Source: Pseudoscleropodium purum
Taxonomy: Eukaryota; Streptophyta; Bryopsida; Hypnales; Brachytheciaceae
Direction: 5' to 3'
Length of the DNA stretch: 64,000 bases
Assembly (NCBI GenBank): GCA_963969395.1
Contig: OZ017795.1
Location: forward strand, 620,001 to 684,000
Every line of letters begins with the position of its first letter. Position 1 is the first letter of the stretch. Under the pieces are notes generated by a model. It had not been told where the DNA came from and did not search any database. It saw only the letters and a program-made list of their open reading frames with translations. Below are positions 1 to 13,900 of this stretch, in pieces. The position numbers were made by a program, and so were the translations under genes.

Positions 1-1663
1 ACCAAGCAATCGGTGATGTTCATGGTAATACATACATACGTGGGTGGGAGGGATTTCAAGGGGTTTCGCTCTGCTGTCTGTGTGTTGTCCTGTTCGTCTG
101 ATGATTCTAGGACTACAGAATTCTTCATTTCAGACTGTCCCGGATTTCATTACAGAGGATCATTTGCAATACAAGTGCTGGCTGGGAGCAGTATAATATC
201 AGCTTACCCTTCTTTTGTAATTTGGAGCAGAGTATCATGTCGGTGAATCCAACCAAGGAGCTTAGCTAGCTTATGAGTCGAATGGGGTTGTGAGCGGCTT
301 TGTGATCATGCTTTTGGCGGTGCTCGAGATACATAATGGCCAAGCTTTTCTGCTGCTTACACAGAAGTTCTCGGAACTCGATATGGAGAATTTGTTATCT
401 GAACGTGTACGAGGTTTACGAAATCTTTGGGGAGTGGTGGAAATTGGTTCATTACCATGGACGATGGAGGTGATGGCTACATTTGACGCTTGACGAACTC
501 AAGGTCCGATTCGCACTTCCGTATTGAATCTCGTGGAGGTCCTATCAATGTGCTTTAGATTCCCGGGGAGATTTTCTCAATGCCACTGACAGCCAACCAT
601 GACTTCGTGAATTGTTTCTTTGAGGGCCTGGTCGTTATAGTTTGACGTAAGGGAACCATACATAGTTGCGACGCATGAAGTCCTGAGCATATTTTCCATC
701 ATCAGAATGATCAGATTTTGAAACATTCTTGTTAGCAAATCAGCGAGGATTCCAACACACGAAAAATGCATCATTTGGATACCATTTGAATTGCTATAAG
801 GGTTGGTTCAAAGTTTTGTTGGTGGAGGATCTTTTTCCGACGCAAGTTATGATGTTGACGTGGTATACATTCACAAAATCATTGTACTCATTGTGCTAGA
901 TTTTGTGTCATTGGAAACCGAATCGAAAGATTTCCAGCCTCTTTGTTCATGCTTTTCCTGACACCTCGTTGCACGTTCAGTTGATTCATGGGGTCTTGAT
1001 TGCACAGTTCCTAGACTTGGGTCTCTTGGCTGGTAGACGTTTTCTGTGGAAGAACTACATAAATCTATAACCTACATTTCTTTGATAAATCGTTATGTTT
1101 GTAGAGAGGTTAACATTTGAAGGTCTTTCAGCCTAAGCACGAATTTGGTTGAGGTCGATACTGTTTGTGGTTACAGAGAATACTGACACGGATTAGTGCA
1201 TTGAGAAATTGGTGAGTGGAAGTGCCAATTGACCTGCTGACTGCGTAGTATACCAATTCCGACCCTGTCAAGCACACTCTGTTTCGTTAGGTTTCAACAG
1301 CATTTGATCCTTTTTTAATCCGCCTTTAGGAGGGTTCTAATGCACTATTTGGACTGTGTACGAATAAGTTCCGAATTTCTTAAGTTTGCTTTTACATTCT
1401 CCGAACTGTGAGTGGGATCTACTCAACTTCAGGTCTATTTTAATCCATTTTTAGCTTACCCTCCCTTTTGGACAGCCCACGATTATGGGAAACTACCTTA
1501 CATAGTTACATTGCGTAGATGTTTATGAAGAGAATAGCTTTCAAGGTTTAGATTGATGACATATTCGAGAGTGATCACGGTTCGAAGGTCAGATTGATCA
1601 ACAACTTCGTTTTGGCACATTGTATATTCAGGGACCTGGAGAGTCTAATTGAGGCAGTGGATC
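1..1663 (+). other. Upstream region of the WEB-like gene; no coding signal
   Basis: This stretch holds only short random open frames with no recognisable protein. It probably contains the promoter and 5' leader of the coiled-coil gene that starts at 1664, possibly with a leader intron. I see no TATA box or other motif I would defend, and no RNA gene. Confidence 0.5.
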
Positions 1664-4600
1664 ATGGATCCAGAGGCGAAGTCAGATTTCGTGGCTCCTG
1701 AAGGGAAACCAGCAGCAGCCAAGATGAGAGTGGTAGACGGAAAGTCCACTAACTCTGCTGCCAAACCTGCGCATAGTTTACATCAACCCCAGCAACTGAT
1801 GCATTCTCCAACTCACCACAGTGGTCCATTCCATCGTCCCACGTCGGTTGGTCCTGGTCAACATGCTGAGGTACGTCATAGGGAAAACTTGGGTGCATGC
1901 ATTTCTTTTCAGGGATTCCGTTGGATTCAAATTCCTGATGAAATGACTTTTTTGGACACAAATTCTGCTCCAAGAGTCGCTATTCCTCAACCCTTAGTGA
2001 TCAGTGGTTCGTGGTTCGAGTATTCAGATGGGGCCACATTTTATATGACCTGAATGAGTGAAGAACAAGCACTGCAAGTGTTGTTGAAAAATCAACAAAA
2101 TGGGACAAAAGAAAGTTTCCATAGGACTTAACGTTACTACAAAACCAACTCGAAATTCAATTTGGGCCTCCTGTAGTGTTTTCAGTCAAACTAAGCATTT
2201 CAGTGATTTTGGGATATCAGTCATGCGGGTGTGTGCAATGGGGAGATCTTTGGACTCAATTATTTATGGAGGCTAAGCGTTAGACTTCGCATGTTGGAGT
2301 GAGATGATATATGTCCGACATTCAATTGGTGCTCATGGATTGGACTTTGGAATGACTGGAATGCTTAGCAGACGATTGCCGCCCTTGAAGTGGAACTCCA
2401 ACGCGCACACGAGGAACTGAAGGAGGTCAAGGAACAACTGGTGGCCTCGGAGACTGGCAAGGCTCAGGCTTTGCGAGAGTTTACCAACATTAAGACCCTG
2501 CTGGATCAGATCTCGCTGGTGGAGCATTTTGCAGCGTCTGACGACGTGGAGGTGGAGACCGCACCCCTTCCACCCGACTGGAGTGACAGGCAACAGGACG
2601 TAGCCACGGAAATTGACAGACTTCGGAATGAACTGGAAGCCTCACGGAACCTCAATTCCAAGTTTGCAGCAGGTACATCGTGCATTCTATGTAGTGTCAT
2701 CCATGATTCAATGTGCCACCAGAATGGCATTTTTTCCATACAGAGTATCATGGTGATAAGAGTGTTACAATAGAACTGTTATAGGTCCCAGATTGTCAGA
2801 AGTTCTTCTCTCATTGGTTATATTAGCAATCCTGTGTTTCTCTATTTGCACACGTGGGGCCTTCTCATTCTTAACACCGATTCTAGTTCAAAGTCGGTGT
2901 TTTGGTCTAAAGAAGGTTCCGTGTGAATCCGAGGCACATCGATTGAGTGTAGGATTGTCGATTGGCCGAAGACGCCAATGGTGGAAATCCACGACATTTG
3001 GCACTTTTCCAGACCGGTGTTCTGGACACTTAAATCGTTATTAGTTCTATTTTGTAAAGCTTTGTGCAGTTCAATGGCACATTTTCGCTCTGTGGTTATG
3101 CCAGTGTAATCAAAATTGACGTTAGTAGCTTCATTTTCCAGTGAAATGATTTTTCCACGCTGGATTGTGCTTTCTCGCAGAGCTTGATAGAGCCAAACAA
3201 GAGATTGATGGAGCACATCACAAATGGGCTTCTTTCGAACTTCGAATGGAAACGAGCAGGCTTCAGTCTGAGCTCGAGGCGGGAAGGGATCAACAGCGAA
3301 GCCTATCTGAGGAGCTGGAGAATGCAAGGAAAGACATTCGAACTTTGCAGGCAACGTTGAGCGACGCATGGAGTCATCAAGGGACGTGCACCTTGGATCT
3401 CGCAAGAGCGAAAGAGGAGATTACTTGGCTGGAAGCTGACCTTGATGCTGCCCAAAGCTTGACTATGGAACTGGCTCGCGCAAAGGACGACATTCACATC
3501 CTGCAGGCCGACCTCGACACGGCACGGAGACTGCAGGAATCTTCATCCAACGAGCTTCTGGAAGCGCAAGAGGAGACCTCCCGACTGCGGACTCAGCATG
3601 CAGCCTCCTCAGGACTGACTTCTGTCAACAGCGCATTGCGAGCAGACCTTGAGGAGTTGCGGGGTGCACACGAAACCTCCGCCACGGAGTTTCAACAAGA
3701 GATTTCAGCTCTCCGGGCGGATTACGAAGCTTCATGTTCAGAATCCACGAATGCAAAAGAGGAGGTTTATCGACTGCAGGGTGAGTTGGCTGCAAAGGGT
3801 AGAGAGTTTGCTATCATGCTTAGAGCTACGGAAGAAGAGAGCCAAGAGCTGCAAACGAAATTGGAAGAGGTGATAGGCCAGTATTACAACACTTGTACAG
3901 AGCTTGCCGAAGCGACGAGGCAGAACGAAATGCTAAGAAAGGAATGCGAAACTGTGCATGTGAAGTACGAAAGTTGCTCCTCCGAGCTCTTCCGTGTCAA
4001 GGAAGAGGTTTTTCGGCACGAGGTCGAACATCTTGCCAGTCACGAGGACCTCTTGACGGACATCACCATTGCCCAGGAAGAGAATTCGAAGCTACAGGCC
4101 GAAGTTGCCACGCTCAAAGATGAGAGGGACAACTTAAGTGGGGAGCTTGCCCAGGTTAGAGAAGAGAGCCACCAGATGGAGATGCGCCATTATTCTGCTT
4201 GCAGTGAGCTGTACAAGGACATCGCTCGGTTGCAGAGTGAATTGACTGCATTAGAGGGGCAGCATGGAGCGTGTTCTAGGGAGCTAGATCGTGTCAGAGA
4301 TGTTTTCCAGTTGGAGCTGACCCAAGTCCAAGAAATTCATGATATTGTTGTAGCTGAGCTTATTCATGCCAATGATGAGGTCCAACGACTGCAACTGGAT
4401 TCCACTGTAGAGTTTGAACGCTCTTTGGAAGTGGTGAGAAGTCTGAAGGAGGAGATCAGCAAAGTGCAGATTGATCTTTCAATGCAGTATTCTGCCTTGA
4501 TAGTGGAGAAGTCCCTCACAGAGAAGAAAATGGAAGAGGTGAGCTTGGAGTTCTTGGCTACGACTGCACGCCTACAGGAGGTCACCGCAGCTCATAAGAA

Positions 4601-7600
4601 TTCTGAGACTGAGCTAGCAGAGGTAACCACTAAAGAAGCTGCTGCTGCTAGCACCCTACGTGCAGAACTTGAGGCTGTTCGGAATGAGCTTGTAACGGCC
4701 CGAGAAGCAGAAAGCAAGTTACAGGTGAAACCGGCTTAATGGAAACCTCAGCTTTCTACGGTTTTCGACAATTTTCAAATGTTTTAAAATCAACGTTTTC
4801 CAAGCTACATTGCATCCTATAACCCGAGGATGTCCCCGCCTAGGCTTTCTATGACACCTCACTAGAAGATGGAATATCTCTTTATGGAATTTTTGGGGAG
4901 GGTTTTTAATTGAACTGACAGTATGCAAGTGGGAGGCAAACCAACTCACCCTATTAGAGCTCGTTAATAATATTATGTATTAGAAAACGTGGCTTTTCAT
5001 TTGTTGCCACGTGGTCTTTGATTCCGTTTCATTATTTGTTTTGGGTTTTCTTCTGATTTCAAACATTCTCGTTTCTGGTAATCTTGTAGGTGATGACTCT
5101 AGACCTGGAGGAGCTGAGAGCGCAGATGGCCTTGCGTAACCAAAGCATGGAAACCACAACGCTAGTCTCCGAGTTGCATGCCAGCATGGATGCCCTTCGC
5201 ACTGAGCTAGATGCCATCAATAAGTCTGAGGCAAAGTACCGGGAGACCGTCGCAAGCTTACAAGCGCGGATAAAGGATCTCGAAAGGCATTTGTATGAAT
5301 CGAGAGATTTAGAAGCGAAGGCCAAAGAGTCTTTAGATTTGACGAGTTCTGATTTGCAGAAAGTGAGTATTGAACTGGCTATAGCCAAGGAAGCTCTAGA
5401 GTGGGTGGGTGGGGATAATGCTGCACTATCGGGCGAGTTGGCGGCCAAGAGTGCTGAGTTGGAGGCTAAGAATGCAGAGGTAGTGTCCACAAAAGAAAGG
5501 GAAGCTAGAGCAAAAGAAGGGGAAGCCAGGGCTAAAGCAGCTTTCACGGATTACAGCATCAAGCTGCAAAGGATGAAATTGGAACTTGAGGATGCTTCAG
5601 TGCTCACTGACAAAGTACCTATCAAAGCCCAGCCTATCAAAACTCAGGTTGCAAAGTCACAGCTGTTTTAAGAGGAAAATGATAAAAATGTTCTAAACCC
5701 TAATGGGTCAAGGATTCATGGTTTTAATATGACCAATTCAATGGATCATACTGTGGAAAGTCAATAATTCAGATTAGGCCCAAATTTCTATCACCAGAAG
5801 GTTTGAATGTTTTTGTTCAAGAACTAGTCTAGATGAAATTGAACAAAAGAAAGTCTCCGGACGATCTGTTCAGAACTGCTAACTTTGAGGCTCAATTTGG
5901 GCCTTTGGTATGAATAATGCAGCACATCAGTTAGCGTACTAGGAAGTCAGAGATTCGTCTGCCATTTCAAGTTTCCTCTAATATATCAATTGGTTGCGTG
6001 TTGGAAATTGGGATAACTCTGGAGTTCATAAAAATTCATTGATCTCAATTTAAACGTTTGGTTACAGGCGAAGGCGTTGGAGTTGGACCTGAACGAAGTC
6101 ACTGCGAAATTGGAAATGGTGACTGAATCAGAGAGGACCATGTCAGCCTCCATGGCGTCTTTGAAGGTGGAGCTCAACAACGCAATGGCCGAGTTAGCAG
6201 CCACACGAGAGGATCATGGCATCGCCTTGGCAGAGAAGGAGCACCAATATGAGCTGGAGCTGAACCAGATGAGGACTCAATGGGAGGTTGCGGTAATTCG
6301 CTCTACTGAATTTCTCCATTTTCCTCCATTTAAATTTTCCATTGAGTGTAATATTTGTGGGTGAAGCCATACTTGCCTGCGCATTGTTTTTATTATTAGA
6401 AGAGTCATACTTTTTATAATATTCTTGTCAGCAAATCAGGTAAGATTCGAGCGCACCAAAGAATGCAAAAGTCTTGATGTTGAAGTGGTGTACAGTTGTA
6501 CTGTACATCTAATTCAATCTGTACTCATGCTGCAAGCTTTTTTAGTGTCGCAATTACGTCTGATTACGTTATATTTTGGTTCTCGTTTACCAATGATGGA
6601 CGTTGGAACAGGTAATGGCTGAGGCAGAGGACGCTTCCTTTGATGTAGGACAAGCAACAAAAGAAGCAGAGAACGCTAGGCAAGAAGTTGAGGAATTGCA
6701 GGCGCATGTTGATACCCTGGAAGCCAAATTGGAGACGTTACAACTGGAAGTCGAGGCAGCCAAAGCAAGTGAAGAATGGGCGTTTGCACAGGTTCACTTG
6801 GTTGCGTTGCTCATTATAGTTCAGGTCATCTATTTGTATTTGTGAGGACAAGTCATTCTGCTACACAAGTGCGTGTTGTCGATCTTGTCTTCAACTAGGA
6901 CTTAGAACTTTCATCACTTTTACTACGGTGGAATACCATAGTAGTGTAGACTTTTTGTACGATTACTGAGGGTTACATTGGAATTTACATCATGTTTGAT
7001 ATCTTGGTGTAACTTTTCACTTGTAACAAATTTTTTAATGTATCGAGGACTGAATCATACATGACTTTATACTAACCTATTTTGCTTTAAGTAACTTAAA
7101 AGATGATACGCTTAATTCAAACTTAAAGCTAAAATTTTAGAACTTCTAGAATTCTTTTGGTCCATAGTAAATGCATAGAAAAGTGTTGCAAATTTGGTAA
7201 TGCTACTTGCTGAAGTGCATTTTTACATCACCTTTTTATGGTTAATGGCCTATCAGGTAATGTCATGTGACACTGTTTGGAAATTTTAACAATTTTATGT
7301 CGAATCTACGAGCACACTGGGGTATCAGTCGTGTTGGCCTCTACACGTGTTTCCATACTCTAGTACCGGTACTCTGATGCTTTAGAATATCTGTATAATT
7401 TCCAAAGGATATGTGCAACGTGGACTGCCAGAATTTTGCTCTCACAAATTACTCTAAAATCTTCAAGTTTTTACATTTCTAATCAGCCTATAGTGTGGGC
7501 GTCTATTGCCAGTCATCGGTGTACCGCAAATTATAGTTGGTGCTGACATGGTGATATCATAATGATTTGCCTTGATTATTTATATTGACTGCTACCTGTA

Positions 7601-8600
7601 TCTCCAGATGAGTTTGAAGACGATACCAGAGTACGATGAGGAGATAGATGAGGAAGGGCTTGAAGCACCTGTATCTAGGGAGGAGTTTCAAAGTCTAAAA
7701 GCGAAGGCAAAAGAGCTACAGGAAGTAGTGAACAAGCGTGCAGCTGTTGGGGTGGCTGAGGTGAGATTCGCACCGTTTCCTTGTGCCCTTGTATGTAATA
7801 AATGGTACGATAACTTCTGCATCTTTAGTTGTATAATGTCCAGTCGAAGGACTTTCGTCCTTAATCGTCGAAGTGGTGCGATCGGGATTGACGCAAGCGT
7901 GAGTGTTACACTATACCTTTCCAAGAATTTCACGAGCTCCGTGCGTTTTTGGATATCCGTGCCCCCTGCAGCTGCTTCAGTGGGATGCGATGCGACTGGT
8001 TCTGTACACTATGTATACCATAATCTCATGTCGTCCTCTTCTCTTCTCTCCCTGCACTTGTCACTCCAGGTGACTGCGGCCAGAGCCCGAGAGACGGAGA
8101 TGGAGCAACGAGTGGAAAGCGTGGAGAGGGAGCTCTGGACTTGTCGCGAGGAGCTCAGCGAAGCCATCCACAAGCGCGAGGAAGCCGAAGCCGCCAAACT
8201 CTCCTGCGAGGCCGATCTGCGAGCCAAACGGCTGGAGCGGAAGAAGAAGTCGCTCTCCCACTCCCTCTCGGGGCACTTGAATGGAAATGGGAACGGCGGC
8301 CCTCACTCCATAGGCAAGCTCGTGAATGATCCCGGAGACGACCGGCAAGGCGGCAGCAGCAGCCGCCGCCGGAATGGCAGCATCTGCTTTGAGGATTCCC
8401 AAAGCAGCAGCAGCCCATCGCGGTCCTCCTTCTCCTTCGCCAGCTTTGCCAGTCCCGGGCGCTCCGAGAGGTCGCCCTTGGAGTCTTCCCTGGCGCGGCA
8501 GGTCTCAGCCTCCCGAACTACTCCCGCGTCCGAGGAGAGGCCGAGAAAGCTCAAATTGTCCTCCAAAATTGGGCAATACTTCAACAAGAAGAAGGGTTAA
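1664..8600 (+). CDS. WEB/PMI2 family (DUF827) long coiled-coil protein
   Basis: Spliced gene with coding exons 1664-1870, 2372-2672, 3181-4724, 5090-5647, 6068-6292, 6612-6791, 7608-7760 and 8070-8600. All introns are GT-AG and all phases match, giving about 1232 residues. The N-terminus (about 1-69) is polar with many H, P and Q. Residues about 70-1140 are almost continuous heptad-like E/K/L/A/Q sequence, a long coiled coil. The tail (about 1140-1232) is S/R/N-rich and ends in a basic SSKIGQYFNKKKG. The segment reading PVSREEFQSLKAKAKE followed by AARARETEMEQRVESVEREL resembles the conserved C-terminal block of the WEB/PMI2 (DUF827) family. That family controls blue-light chloroplast photorelocation through cytosolic coiled-coil complexes that regulate chloroplast actin. 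The start is the first ATG in the frame (MDPEAKSDF); an upstream TTG is not credible. The protein is longer than typical Arabidopsis members (roughly 500-1000 residues). A different plant coiled-coil family cannot be excluded, because heptad composition inflates similarity. Confidence 0.75.
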
Positions 8601-8603
8601 CTG

Positions 8604-8684
8604 TAAGGCAGGCAGGCAGGCAGGCTTCATGCCTTCAATGGGACTGTCAAGGGTGTCAGGGGACAGACAGACAGACAGACAGGC
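8604..8684. repeat. Two tetranucleotide microsatellites in the WEB-like 3' UTR
   Basis: Directly after the stop codon there is an (AGGC)n tract at about 8605-8625 and a (CAGA)n tract at about 8662-8683. Both consist of four to five copies and are likely length-polymorphic. They lie in the presumed 3' UTR. Confidence 0.85.
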
Positions 8685-10914
8685 TTGAACGGACAGTGAG
8701 ACTCATACTACTTCACTTCATATTGGTCTGTCTCAAAACGAGGCTGGCGTGATTTCTTCTTCAGTCTTCTTCTTTCATGGCTTTTGGGTGACTGTCTTCT
8801 AGGGTACCCACTTTGGCGACTGCCTTGAGACCACCAGGGTGCCAGCCATCTGAAGGAGACTCTGGGAAGGAAAGTTCAAGTTCTTCCCCAAAGTACCCGT
8901 TCGATGTTTCCTTCAGCAAGAAGGAGATTTTTAAGTGTAAGGTTCCTTGTCTTCATTTGGTGAGGGACGTGCAATGAATTAGACAACTCAATTTACGTTG
9001 GTTGGTCTCAAAAAGAGATTGCTTGCCTTGTGTTTTGGCGGAGGTCCCGTAATGTTGCAGGTGATTGTGGCGACATATGACTGCAACTTGTATCACCTAA
9101 AATGCAACTGCTTATTACAGTATTATGGACTACATAATTTACATAATTTTCAAGAGGTGGTAGGCTCAAAACAGTTATCTAGGCTTGAGAAGGTTTGAAA
9201 GTGGAAAAAATGTCTAAGTTATCAAGAATGTTCACATCTGTACTTTGAGTTGTTAAAGGGCTCACAAGGACAAGGAAGAGAAGGGTTATTCTATAGGATG
9301 AGTTTGACTATCTAGATTTTGTTCCATTTATAGTCTTGTCCAAGGTTAGAGAGGGAGCCAAAACTTTGCTTATAGCATACACTAGAAGTAGTAACCATTA
9401 GAGAGTTAGCAATTTTTGATGTCACATTTCGCAAAGAAGACATCTTGTATAATACGATAGTGGTTCCAAGTCATGGCATCAAGTGTTGAATGCTTTTGCT
9501 TAGAGCTTAGTGAGTTGATGAAAGAACAAAGGTGTGATGTTTTACAGTAGCAGCTTACTAGCACCTTTATTCCCAATTTTCACTTATGTTTGGAGTTGTG
9601 AGTGTTTGTATTGGGCATTCAAGCATTACTAGAATGAAACAAAGGTGGTAGCAAAACATTTATGTGAAATCTTCTCAAGTAATGTACAACAAATTCAATA
9701 TTGTGTCCTACATTTGAAAATGTAGTTGAAGAAAAACACTACTAAATTCAAGTTCAATATTGTATCTTACATTTGAAAATGTAGCTAAACAAGAATATTA
9801 CTACAATCAAGTTTTGATAGATTAGTTGTTAGTTGTTTAGATTGTTGTTCCTTTTGTCTGAAATTAAAAAAACCTAATCACATAACTTCTCCAAAGTTAG
9901 TAATAACATTCTCATTGCATATTTTTGTTTGGATGAAAATGTGGTGGATTTTATGACAAGAGTAATGACAAGGGTTGTGACACTACATAGCACTTAATAC
10001 AATATAATAGAAATGCCATCTCATTCCCTAAACAATAAAGAAATTTAATACCTCTTTTTCTTTCATTGATCCCAATTGACCTATGCCCAATTGCCCACTA
10101 TACAAACAAGAGAAAAGAAGTCAAATTAGACATAAGGTAGAAGTACCTATTTCAAAGACCCCTATCATTAGGCTAGCCTATTGTGGACAACAACTAGATG
10201 TAATGGTCATTGAAAAAGATGCTTGGTTTGCACCTTCTCATCCACTCATTTCTCTTACTTCTTGGCTTAGGGAGAAGTGCTAAAGCTAATCACAATAGGT
10301 GAGTCTATGAAATTGGAATGGATTTAGGTGCAAAATTCACTTTTATATTCAATAAAATATTCATTTTTGGAGAAATTTTCTTTTTTTCTAGCATTCTTCT
10401 AAACCTTATTTTTGCACACTGAATTCAGTTCCCCGTGACTTTCCCACATCATCCAGTCTGAAATGCTTAAGTTATCCGAAATAGGTACTTCTCCCTTACC
10501 AGAATTGTGGCTTCAGTTGTACACCAACTGATCCACAATCTAGATACATGCAATATTATGCACCATTTCAACTCGGCTGAGGCAGTGACACTCAGTACGT
10601 TGATCCTCTACAAACACTGAAATTCTCTTCCAAGATATGATGCCTGTTTTTCTGAACTGATCACAGAAACTGTGAACCACAGTAATTATGAGGACCCACG
10701 ACCCATAAACCCATGAACGTCACAAGTTTGCAACCACTCCGTGCTTTAGAAACGACTCCGGACTCTCTACAGAATAAGCTTAGGTTCGGCTCGTAGACAA
10801 ATGGGGACATAAATCACAATGCCAGAGAATTTGAACATGTAGGAGCCGTGTGACCGAAAAAAATTGATTACAGCGAGCGGTGAATGAGCAAAGCTTTCTA
10901 CAAAGTGAGACACC
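8685..10914. other. Intergenic region between the WEB-like and SAM carrier genes
   Basis: This holds the rest of the WEB-like 3' UTR, AT-rich spacer and, at its right end, the 3' UTR of the minus-strand SAM carrier. Open frames such as 8998-9198 and 10083-10283 match nothing I recognise and have no coding character. The one clear structure is the tandem duplication listed at about 9688-9806. Confidence 0.6.
9688..9806. repeat. Two-copy tandem duplication with an internal hairpin
   Basis: Two diverged copies of about 59 bp follow each other. Both contain TTCAATATTGT and the 18-base inverted repeat CTACATTTGAAAATGTAG (arms of 8, loop GA), at about 9709 and 9768. The copies differ by several substitutions and small indels, so the duplication is not recent. 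Function unknown. Confidence 0.75.
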
Positions 10915-13900
10915 TTAAGCGAGTCTTGCATCCTTAAACTCCTCTGGAACTGTGCGTGCTTCAAGCAGCTGCTTGGTTCTCTCTAGCACGGCAAAGAATA
11001 TAGAACCCCCAATTCCAATCCACATTACCCTTGGTCCAATGCCCTGCAAAAAAATGTACTCAAAACACTCAGCACAATACTCGAGGAAAAAGTGAACTGG
11101 AGAGAAATTGATCAGGGCTACGCATGGTGCTACAAGCCAAAGTCACTTTGAATACCAAACTAATTGGCTGCCACCAAGGTTCTTCCAGTAATGACATCAT
11201 GTTTCAAGATTGTTTTGGTCGTTAATAAACAAAGTTAAATCTGACCTTGAGTAGAGCGCTAGCACCCTCTTCCTTAATGATCTTCGAAACACAGTCACCA
11301 ATACCGTTATAGTGTCCCTTTGCGCCCTGCAAATTTAAATTTATGCATCACAAATTGTTGGGATTAGGATCCAAAAGTAACAAACTGACCGATACGATTC
11401 GGGAGGAAATTTCAGTCACACTTATAAGGCCTTAATTTTAGCATTCCACGCAAATATGGATCAAGAGGCTTGCCTGGGTCATCAGTCGAGTCTTTATAAC
11501 ATCAAGTGGTGTGGTCACTGCACCCGTTATGGCACCTGCAAAAAGCTCAACTCATCAGCATCCAAATCATGTGAACAGAAAAGCTCAAAACAATAAATAT
11601 CTGACATTAATTCGTCCTTTGCTGAGGTGAGCCATAAAACGGCAATTTCTGAGGTTACATATCAACCCTTCAATAATGAAGCGACACCAAACCAACAGTT
11701 TCCAGAATTAGTGATTTCAGTCCTTTTCAGAGTATTTTCAATATCTCGTTCTTAAAAGGGTTAAGGTTATTGACGAGGGAGTGAGCTAAAACATGAACCC
11801 CAGGTAATTACGTCCAAAATAACATTAAGCCCAACGGTAGTACGCAAGCAACAGTTACAAGACTAGAATGATGATTCTTGCAGAAGCCTTTACCAGACGT
11901 CGCGCCAATAAGTGCAGTCTCCACATCTAGAAGATCTCTGTTCACCTGAGGCAATAAAAATTGCAGACATTACTCAAACTGCAATGGTCAATGAATATCA
12001 CATTGCTGGAAGACAAGTTCCGAGAATGTTTACTCAGAGCTCTCAGTACACTGAGACTGCTCAAAATGCGCTTCAACTTGAAAAAGCTCTCAGCCAGCCG
12101 GAATACTTACAAATTTCTTCATGCTTATCCTAAGCTGTTCGTATATGCAAAACTGAACTGCATCAAATGGTAAATCTCGCAAAAGGAAAGATCCGAAACC
12201 CTGCAAAAGAAAACGTCATTTGAGCTAAAAAAAACCCAATGCACACTGAACCTGACGAAGCAGATAAGTAGAAAATGCAGATATGAAAACAACTCAATTC
12301 ACAGATGAAACTAGAGCACTTAGTCCCCTAAAAGTATAGAGGAAGATCATATACCGCATACAGACCACGAGCACCCTCTTTGGCCAAAATTTGCCTCACT
12401 GCTGAGTGTGCGGATGGGAATTGCCCTGTTTGCATTCTTTGTTTCACAACCTACAAAATTTCACACGCAAACGAAACTCAAGACGATGATCAATAAAGAA
12501 CAAGAACTCGAGTGAACAAGTACATGAAAGGATTCAAGCCGGAACTACTCAAGACATGAATAAACTGATGGAGGCACACAAGTGCTTCCTATTATCAGGA
12601 TCACGAAACCTCTTGAGAATCGATTAGGATCCAAGAGTTTTGCCAGAAAGAAACAATTGTGGCGCACATGTTGTACATCTACCAGAAACGTGACGATCTA
12701 AGGCATATGCAAACTCTTCCAGACCACATGAACACAAAATGCAGACAATGAGGTACACGAAGACGCTAACCTCTGTCGGCACACGTATCAGTGAAGCAGC
12801 AGCACCTCCCGCAGCCCCAGCAGTCTGCGATAACACCCATCCAAAAAATCCTTAGAAACCATTAAAATTACGTGTTGATTTGAATGTAATAGCCACGAGT
12901 GCCAACGATAGAGGAAGGATTTCGAAAGGGCTTCCATGTAAGCCAAAGGTGCACTCCAATAATGATTTTGTAGTCCATTTGTCTTTCATATATTGCACAC
13001 ATACAAAACTAGTAAAAATTGGTCGCACTCGAATTGTGATCACTGTAAATTCTTGTAATAATTGCAAGATTGTGACAGAGGTGAATTCACACAATGCAAA
13101 ATTATGGGTGTGGCCAATACGTGACAGTCTCCCAAAATCTGATTTATGAAACCTACGAAAATTCCATCCAAGAATCACTGTTCTTTTCTCTTCTGTCTCA
13201 TTCTTATTCTTCTGCATTATCATTGGTTTCAATAAGAGCAAATTCATTTCTTCTCCCGTCAATTTGGTTCATTTGAAAATCTAACAATCAAAATTAATCT
13301 CCGCAAACAACTGCCTTCAGAAATTGAAAACAAATTGTACCCGGGCTTACCAGATGTGCAACAGAGCTCAGGTGGTCTGGAAACACATCCAGCAATTTCC
13401 TTTTCAACGGTTCATAGACACCCACAAAGATTGCTGATGCCCTGTCGTATAATCAAGTTACAGAATACTAGTTAAATAGTGCCCTAATCAACATACTGTG
13501 AAATGCCATGAAAATGAAGTTTTCAACTACAAGCTAGGGAATTCCTATACAGCAGAAGGAAAAAAAACACTGCTGTTGTTCATATGCTCCTTGAAAAGTA
13601 AAAGTCTACGTTAAAATACAATAAAAAAAAGGCACTGAGCTAAAAGAATTAAAAAGACAGCCAAAAGGAGAGATAGAACGGGAAGTTACGGACGGTAAAA
13701 CACCAGCAAGGTTGCCTGCAAGACCTGAGTACAATCCTTTAAACACTATCTTCCCGCCGGACCTTGCAGCCTGACACCCATTCAAATCACACCCTCCATG
13801 AGAACGCCCCGCAGGCAACCTGCAAAAGCTGCTCCGTCTAAACATAATGCCACAAATTGATGCCTACACTACAGCTGTATAACACCCTCGTGATCCTAAA

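Noticed and set aside
5059..5547. 162-codon minus-strand frame, Ala/Ser/Leu-rich
   Set aside because: It is the antisense of a WEB-like coiled-coil exon; E/K-rich coiled coils give S/L/F-rich antisense frames.
8061..8688. Several frames over the last WEB-like exon on both strands
   Set aside because: Shadows of a GC-rich, Ser/Arg-coding exon.
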